Positions 59,293 through 64,000 of a DNA stretch of 64,000 bases are shown here, one piece after another. Position 1 is the first letter of the stretch; every line of letters begins with the position of its first letter. The notes below the pieces were generated by a model. The model was not told the DNA's origin. It saw nothing but the letters and a program-made list of their open reading frames with translations, and searched no databases. The stretch is taken from the NCBI RefSeq assembly GCF_003992665.1, contig NZ_RZMX01000051.1, positions 229,033-293,032 on the forward strand, in the 5' to 3' direction. A program made the translations under genes and the position numbers. The stretch is from Pelagibacterium montanilacus (GTDB lineage: Bacteria; Pseudomonadota; Alphaproteobacteria; Rhizobiales; Devosiaceae).

Positions 59293-60624
59293 ATGACGCT
59301 GCTTGCCCAGGAAATCATTGCCAGAAAGCGCGACGGACTGGCGTTGTCGGGCGAGGAGATCGCCCATTTCATATCCGGGCTCACGCGTGGGCAGGTGACC
59401 GACGCCCAGGCTGCGGCCTTTGCCATGGCGGTCTATTTCAACGACATGACGACGCCCGAACGGGTAGCGCTGACGCTTGCGATGCGCGATTCAGGCCGGG
59501 TTCTGGACTGGTCCGGGCTCAATGGCCCGGTCATCGACAAGCATTCGACCGGTGGAGTGGGCGACAACGTCTCGCTGATGCTTGCGCCGATCCTCGCGGC
59601 CTGCGGGGCCTATGTGCCCATGATCTCGGGCCGGGGGCTGGGCCACACCGGCGGGACGCTCGACAAGTTCGACGCGATCCCGGGCTATAACACCAATCCC
59701 GACATCACGACGTTCCGGCGCGTGGTCGAGGCCGTCGGGTGCGCCATCATCGGGCAGACCGACGATCTGGCGCCCGCCGACCGGCGGCTCTATTCGATCC
59801 GCGACGTCACCGCCACGGTCGAGAGCATCGCGCTCATCACCGCCTCGATCCTTTCGAAAAAACTCGCCGCAGGGCTCGATGCGCTGATCCTCGACGTCAA
59901 ATCCGGATCGGGCGCCTTCATGGCGACACCCGAGGATGCGCATGCGCTCGCCGGAAGTCTCGTCTCGGTCGCCAATGGCGCGGGACTTGCGACCGGGGCT
60001 CTGCTCACCGACATGAACGAGCCTCTCGCCTCGGCGGCGGGCAACGGGCTCGAGGTCAACAACGCCATCGCATTTCTCACCGGCGCCCATCGCGACCCCC
60101 GGCTCGAGGAGGTCACCCTCGCGCTGTGCGCTCGCGCGCTTGTGCTCGGCGGGCTGGCCCAAGGCTATGATGAGGGCCTCGCCCTTGCCCGGCGCGCGCT
60201 CGATTCGGGCCGTGCGGCGGAACGCTTCTTTGCTATGGTCCATGCGCTTGGCGGGCCTGCCAATCTTGAAAAAGATCATCGCGCGATCGCCCCTTCTTCA
60301 CCGCGATCAGCCCCGATCAGAGCGCCGATCACCGGTTATGTGCGCGCGATCGATACGCTGGCGATCGGCATGGCGGTTGTGGTGCTGGGGGGCGGTCGCC
60401 GCACGCCATCTGACACGATCGACTACGGCGTCGGCTTTGATCGCCTGGCCGGAATCGGCCAGAAACTGGAGGCTGGCGAGCCGCTCGCAATGATCCATGC
60501 GCGCGACGAAGCGAGCGCCGAGGAAGCAGAACGCCGGATTCTTGCCGCCTATGAGATCGGGGAGACCCCACCCCCCGCCGCCCCGGCGGTATTAAGCTAC
60601 ATGCCCCCAAGGGAGGCCGAGTGA
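59293..60624 (+). CDS. deoA: Thymidine phosphorylase
   Basis: The 443-residue enzyme phosphorolyses thymidine (and deoxyuridine) to base and deoxyribose-1-phosphate. The family signature [17 protein letters not shown] and [13 protein letters not shown] lie in the first 125 residues, and [13 protein letters not shown] is conserved. Length is typical. A ribosome site of AGAGAGG type precedes the ATG. Its stop overlaps the start of the phosphopentomutase gene. Confidence 0.95.
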   Translation: MTLLAQEIIARKRDGLALSGEEIAHFISGLTRGQVTDAQAAAFAMAVYFNDMTTPERVALTLAMRDSGRVLDWSGLNGPVIDKHSTGGVGDNVSLMLAPILAACGAYVPMISGRGLGHTGGTLDKFDAIPGYNTNPDITTFRRVVEAVGCAIIGQTDDLAPADRRLYSIRDVTATVESIALITASILSKKLAAGLDALILDVKSGSGAFMATPEDAHALAGSLVSVANGAGLATGALLTDMNEPLASAAGNGLEVNNAIAFLTGAHRDPRLEEVTLALCARALVLGGLAQGYDEGLALARRALDSGRAAERFFAMVHALGGPANLEKDHRAIAPSSPRSAPIRAPITGYVRAIDTLAIGMAVVVLGGGRRTPSDTIDYGVGFDRLAGIGQKLEAGEPLAMIHARDEASAEEAERRILAAYEIGETPPPAAPAVLSYMPPREAE

Positions 60625-61841
60625 TGCCCCGCGTAATCCTTTGTGTTCTCGACAGTTTCGGCATCGGCGGCGCGCCCGATGCCGCCGATTTCGGCGATGA
60701 GGGCGCCAATACGCTCCTCCACATCGCCACCGCCTGCGCCGAAGGTCGGGGCGATATCGAGAGCCTGCGATCCGGGCCGCTTTATCTGCCCAATCTCGAT
60801 GGGCTCGGCCTTGGCTGCGCGGCGCACCTTTCATGCGGCACGCTCCCCCCGGGCCTGAGCGATACCCCGCTCGGCGGTCGCTGGGGCGTGGGGCGGGAAG
60901 TGTCGATCGGCAAGGACACCCCTTCGGGCCATTGGGAAATCGCGGGCGTGCCCGTGCCCTTTGCCTGGGGCTATTTCCCCCAGACGGTCCCGACCTTCCC
61001 CGAGGATCTCGTGGACAAGATTGTCGCCGCGTCGGGCGTTCCCGGAATCCTGGGCAACCGGCACGCCTCGGGCACCCAGATCATCGAGGCGTTCGGGGAC
61101 GAAAGCATCGCGACGGGAAAACCCATCTGCTACACCTCAGTGGACAGCGTCTTCCAGATCGCGGCCCATGAGGACCATTTCGGTCTCGAGCGCCTCTATG
61201 AGCTTTGCCAGACCGTCTTTGAATTCACCGCTCCGATGAAGATCGGGCGCGTCATCGCCCGCCCCTTTGTCGGCGAGGCGCCCGGTGCGTTCAAGCGGAC
61301 CGGAAACCGGCGCGATTTCGCCATCGCGCCGCCCGAGCCCACCATCCTCGACCGGATCAGCGGGGAGGGCGGGCAGGTCTATGCCATCGGCAAGGTCTCG
61401 GACATCTATGCGGGCCGCGGGATCACCCACAAGATCAAGGCAGCAGGCAACATGGTCCTGTTCGACCGGACGCTCGAGGCGCTTGAGATGGCGCAGGATC
61501 GGGCGCTGATCTTCACCAATTTCGTGGATTTCGACACCGAGTTCGGCCATCGACGCGATCCGGCGGGTTATGCCGAAGCGCTCGAGGCCTTCGACCGGCG
61601 ACTGCCCGAACTGATCGCCGCGATGGCGCCGGACGACCTCGTGATCATCACCGCCGATCATGGCAATGATCCCACCTGGAGGGGGACCGACCACACCCGC
61701 GAGCAGGTGCCGATCCTGTTGTTTTCACCAGCTCTTTCCAAGGGCACGATTGGCTTGCGCCAGGTTTTGTCCGATATTGGCGAGACCATTGCGCACTGGC
61801 TGGGCCTGCGGCCCGGCCCGCATGGCAAAAGCGCGCTCTAG
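60624..61841 (+). CDS. deoB: Phosphopentomutase
   Basis: The 405-residue alkaline-phosphatase-superfamily enzyme interconverts (deoxy)ribose-1-phosphate and -5-phosphate with Mn2+. The nucleophile region is [24 protein letters not shown] is the conserved middle, and the metal-binding [19 protein letters not shown] is at the end. The ATG follows GTG at the deoA stop; both lie after GGGAGG. It converts products of deoA and the purine phosphorylase into pentose-5-phosphates. The deoC aldolase is not in the window. Confidence 0.95.
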   Translation: MPRVILCVLDSFGIGGAPDAADFGDEGANTLLHIATACAEGRGDIESLRSGPLYLPNLDGLGLGCAAHLSCGTLPPGLSDTPLGGRWGVGREVSIGKDTPSGHWEIAGVPVPFAWGYFPQTVPTFPEDLVDKIVAASGVPGILGNRHASGTQIIEAFGDESIATGKPICYTSVDSVFQIAAHEDHFGLERLYELCQTVFEFTAPMKIGRVIARPFVGEAPGAFKRTGNRRDFAIAPPEPTILDRISGEGGQVYAIGKVSDIYAGRGITHKIKAAGNMVLFDRTLEALEMAQDRALIFTNFVDFDTEFGHRRDPAGYAEALEAFDRRLPELIAAMAPDDLVIITADHGNDPTWRGTDHTREQVPILLFSPALSKGTIGLRQVLSDIGETIAHWLGLRPGPHGKSAL

Positions 61842-61890
61842 GCGCGTCTGGCAAGATCTGTCCCCGCTGTCCGAACCGGAAAGTCCGACC

Positions 61891-62520
61891 ATGGAAAACC
61901 TCACGATCGTCGATCATCCGCTCGTCCAGCACAAGCTGACCATCATGCGCGACAAGGACACCTCGACCGCCAGTTTCCGACGGCTGCTCGAGGAGATCGC
62001 GCACCTTTTGTGCTATGAGGTCACCCGCGATCTGGAAACCCAGACCATCGACATCCAGACGCCCATGGGCCCGATGCAGGCGCCCGCGCTCAAGGGCAAG
62101 AAGCTGGTTTTCGCCTCGATTCTGAGGGCCGGCAACGGTTTGCTCTCGGGCATGCTCGACCTCGTGCCCTCGGCGCGCGTGGCCCATATCGGGCTTTATC
62201 GCGATCCTGAGACCCTGCAGGCGGTCGAATACTATTTCAAGGCGCCCACCGATATCGCCGACCGGCTGGTCATCGTGGTCGATCCCATGCTCGCGACCGC
62301 CAATTCGGCGGTCTCGGCCATCGACAAGCTCAAGGAGCGCGGCGCCAACAACATCCGGTTTCTCTGCCTTCTGGCGGCCCCCGAAGGGGTCAGGCGGTTC
62401 ACCGAGGCGCATCCAGACGTGCCGATCTTTACCGCCAGCCTCGATGAGAAGCTCAACGACCACGGCTATATCATGCCGGGGCTGGGCGATGCCGGCGACC
62501 GGATGTACGGGACGCGCTAG
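61891..62520 (+). CDS. upp: Uracil phosphoribosyltransferase
   Basis: This 209-residue enzyme makes UMP from uracil and PRPP. The N-terminal [20 protein letters not shown], the conserved [14 protein letters not shown] and the PRPP site [11 protein letters not shown] are present, with the C-terminal [19 protein letters not shown] ending ([15 protein letters not shown] here). It ends the nucleoside salvage operon, recycling uracil released by pyrimidine nucleoside phosphorolysis. An in-frame upstream extension overlaps deoB and is not coding. Confidence 0.95.
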   Translation: MENLTIVDHPLVQHKLTIMRDKDTSTASFRRLLEEIAHLLCYEVTRDLETQTIDIQTPMGPMQAPALKGKKLVFASILRAGNGLLSGMLDLVPSARVAHIGLYRDPETLQAVEYYFKAPTDIADRLVIVVDPMLATANSAVSAIDKLKERGANNIRFLCLLAAPEGVRRFTEAHPDVPIFTASLDEKLNDHGYIMPGLGDAGDRMYGTR

Positions 62521-62610
62521 CCGGTCCGCGAACGCGGCATATCGAGGACTCTGAACGCCTGTTCTGATCACTTCGAGCAGGAAACGCTCTAGAGCATGTC
62601 ATTTGGCGAT

Positions 62611-62653
62611 TGAATCAGATTTTGGATTCCGTTCAGGGAGTAAATCTGATTCA
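62611..62653. repeat. Palindromic intergenic repeat next to the insertion sequence
   Basis: A 12-bp perfect inverted repeat (TGAATCAGATTT and AAATCTGATTCA) with a 19-base spacer ends two bases before the left inverted repeat of the IS. The segment ATTGAATCAGA recurs inside the element at 62813-62823. It resembles Hyphomicrobiales intergenic repeats and may be the IS target. Confidence 0.55.
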
Positions 62654-62668
62654 TATGTGGACGCCCCC

Positions 62669-62899
62669 TATGGCAAGAGCTGGTTTTGTCATGTTGCGGT
62701 GATCGGTTGCTTTCATATGTCCGGCCTGTTTGTGCGGCGTGATATTCGCTGCTGGCCCTGATGGAAATCCGCCGGTGAGGTCCCTGATCAAGCTGGCGCG
62801 CACGAGTGGCGCATTGAATCAGACGGGTTTGCCTCTCCATTGGCTCGATCGTTACGCATCATCGACTGCCATTGCCAATTTGGTTCGGGCTGCGCGCGG
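62669..62899 (-). ncRNA. Candidate bridge/seek RNA region of the IS
   Basis: IS110-family elements encode a guide RNA in a non-coding region, and in IS1111-type elements it lies downstream of the transposase. This 231-base gap between the transposase stop and the inverted repeat is the matching place. No fold was computed and target or donor loops were not identified. Confidence 0.3.
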
Positions 62900-63919
62900 T
62901 CAGGCAGGCCGCCCATAGGGTCTATATGTCTCTCCGCGGGTTAGTACTACCCAGGCGATGCGGGCGAGCTTGTTAGCGAGGGCGACCGAGGCGAGCCGGA
63001 ACGGCTTCTTCTCCAGCAACCCATTCACCCAGTCTGTTATCGGCGTCGGGTTACGCTTGGCGTGTCGCATGACGGCCGTTGCGCCAACGACGAGCAGGCG
63101 CCGCAAATACCTGTCGCCCTGTTTGGATATACCACCGAGACGTGTTTTGCCTCCGGTCGACTGCTGCTGCGGCGTCAGCCCAAGCCAGGCGGCGAATTGC
63201 CTGCCTGATTGGAACTGATCGGGGTCTGTCACTGTTGCCGCGATGGCTGTCGCTGTGATCACCCCGACACCCGGGATAGCCGCGAGCCTTCGACTGGCCT
63301 CGTTCTCGGCATGCCAGATGCGTAATTCCTGATCGAGTTCGCCGACCTCCTCGGTTAACTCGGTGATCCGTCGGATCAATATCTCAAGCGCTCGATGAGC
63401 GTAAGTAGGAAGGGCTTCATCAGCAAAGGCCCTATCGGCCAGCTTCGCCAGATTGGCGATGCCGGGATTTGCGACGAAGCCGAATTCGGCCAGGTGAGCG
63501 CGCAGTGCATTCGCTGCCATGGTGCGCTGGCGCACCAGGAGAGATCGCGCCCGATGCGCCATCAGGATGCCCTGCTGCTCAACCGTCTTGACGGGCACGA
63601 ACCGCATCGTGGGACGTTGCACGGCTTCGCAGATCGCTTCTGCGTCCAGCGCATCACTTTTGCCGCGCTTGACGTATCCTTTTACATAAGACGGCGGCAT
63701 GATCCTGACGTCATGGCCCATGGCGATCAGCGTACGCGCCCAGTGATGCGCCGTAGCGCAGGCTTCAACCCCGATCAGGCAGGGTGCCAGTTTCGAAAAG
63801 AATGGCAGCATCTGTTTGCGATGCAGCTTCTTCACCAGCACTGTCTTCCCGGTGTCATCCACGCCATGTGCCTGGAAAACGCTCTTGGCCAGATCCAGTC
63901 CGATTGTATTGATATTCAT
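62900..63919 (-). CDS. IS110-family transposase (DEDD recombinase)
   Basis: The 339-residue protein has the N-terminal RuvC-like DEDD domain: D in TIGLDLAKSVFQ, E in GVEACATAHHW, and the pair in KRGKSDALDAEAI. The C-terminal Transposase_20 domain has AIPGVGVITATAIAA and the serine-containing GGISKQGDRYLRRLLVVGA. The gene appears intact, without frameshift, so the element may be active. The ATG chosen begins NINTIGLDLAK; an upstream in-frame extension lacks homology. Confidence 0.93.
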   Translation of the reverse strand: MNINTIGLDLAKSVFQAHGVDDTGKTVLVKKLHRKQMLPFFSKLAPCLIGVEACATAHHWARTLIAMGHDVRIMPPSYVKGYVKRGKSDALDAEAICEAVQRPTMRFVPVKTVEQQGILMAHRARSLLVRQRTMAANALRAHLAEFGFVANPGIANLAKLADRAFADEALPTYAHRALEILIRRITELTEEVGELDQELRIWHAENEASRRLAAIPGVGVITATAIAATVTDPDQFQSGRQFAAWLGLTPQQQSTGGKTRLGGISKQGDRYLRRLLVVGATAVMRHAKRNPTPITDWVNGLLEKKPFRLASVALANKLARIAWVVLTRGETYRPYGRPA

Positions 63920-64000
63920 TGTAAACGCTCCTTCTCTTGCTTTCACTTCCACAGCACCTTAACCGGCACTGCGCTGGCCGGGGGCGTCCACATCATCAAG

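Larger units (their letters stand above)
62655..63993 (-). mobile_element. IS110-family (IS1111-like) insertion sequence
   Basis: A 14-base inverted repeat, ATGTGGACGCCCCC at 62655-62668 and its complement at 63980-63993, brackets an IS110-type transposase gene. The span of about 1.34 kb is normal for the family. Subterminal inverted repeats of about this length are characteristic of the IS1111 subgroup, whereas IS110 proper lacks them. The true ends lie a few bases outside the repeats and the right flank is cut by the window end. A non-coding segment of about 230 bases follows the transposase. Confidence 0.75.

Overview
The window looks like chromosomal DNA of a high-GC alphaproteobacterium, most likely order Hyphomicrobiales (Devosiaceae/Pelagibacterium-like; inferred from gene content and protein flavour, not from a marker gene). 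Pointers are an HPr/EIIA regulatory PTS pair beside ahcY, the aerobic-type cobalamin genes cobK-cobA-cobB-cobQ-cobD-cobP, a complete zwf-pgl-edd Entner-Doudoroff block, TamA/TamB, dnaN-recF-gyrB in one orientation, and a DUF6384 gene cluster. Coding density is high, genes often overlap by 4 bases, and several genes appear to use TTG or GTG starts.

Layout. 1-2.4 kb: EIIA, HPr, then ahcY with a palindromic operator and a clear terminator. 2.5-4.0 kb: a DUF1810 gene and an AT-rich patch carrying a double-DUF1508 membrane-anchored protein directly behind polA (4.0-6.9 kb). 7.0-9.5 kb: a non-canonical receiver protein, a CAP lipoprotein, and a compact transcription unit of two membrane microproteins plus a PhnA-like membrane protein with an EcfG-like promoter and a terminator. 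9.6-15.9 kb: tamB and tamA. 16.1-17.8 kb: lytic transglycosylase and RluA pseudouridine synthase. 17.8-22.7 kb: a hairpin repeat pair, gyrB, recF, dnaN. 23.0-24.6 kb: nagA and a four-cysteine Rrf2 regulator. 24.6-30.9 kb: a dipeptide-type ABC importer with a long leader holding an operator and a 17-codon open frame. 31.0-37.6 kb: a SIMPL protein and the cobalamin genes. 37.8-42.8 kb: a BadF-type sugar kinase, zwf, pgl and edd. 42.9-46.9 kb: BetT-type transporter, GNAT acetyltransferase, MgtE. 47.1-52.4 kb: a five-gene cluster (TelA-like coiled-coil protein, DUF6384 membrane protein, coiled-coil protein with a Gly/Phe tail, VWA protein, membrane DnaJ) that is the best candidate here for an undescribed system. 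52.6 kb: CoxG-like protein. 53.3-62.5 kb: BMP-family nucleoside importer, cdd, purine nucleoside phosphorylase, deoA, deoB, upp. 62.6-64.0 kb: an IS110-family (IS1111-like) element with 14-bp inverted repeats.

Functional links. The 53-62 kb block imports nucleosides, deaminates cytidine, phosphorolyses purine and pyrimidine nucleosides, converts pentose-1-phosphate to pentose-5-phosphate and recovers uracil. The 38-43 kb block can take a hexose through phosphorylation and glucose-6-phosphate oxidation to KDPG. A 16-bp palindrome before the dipeptide importer recurs with one mismatch before the nucleoside importer, suggesting one shared regulator. No rRNA, tRNA, CRISPR array or prophage was recognised.
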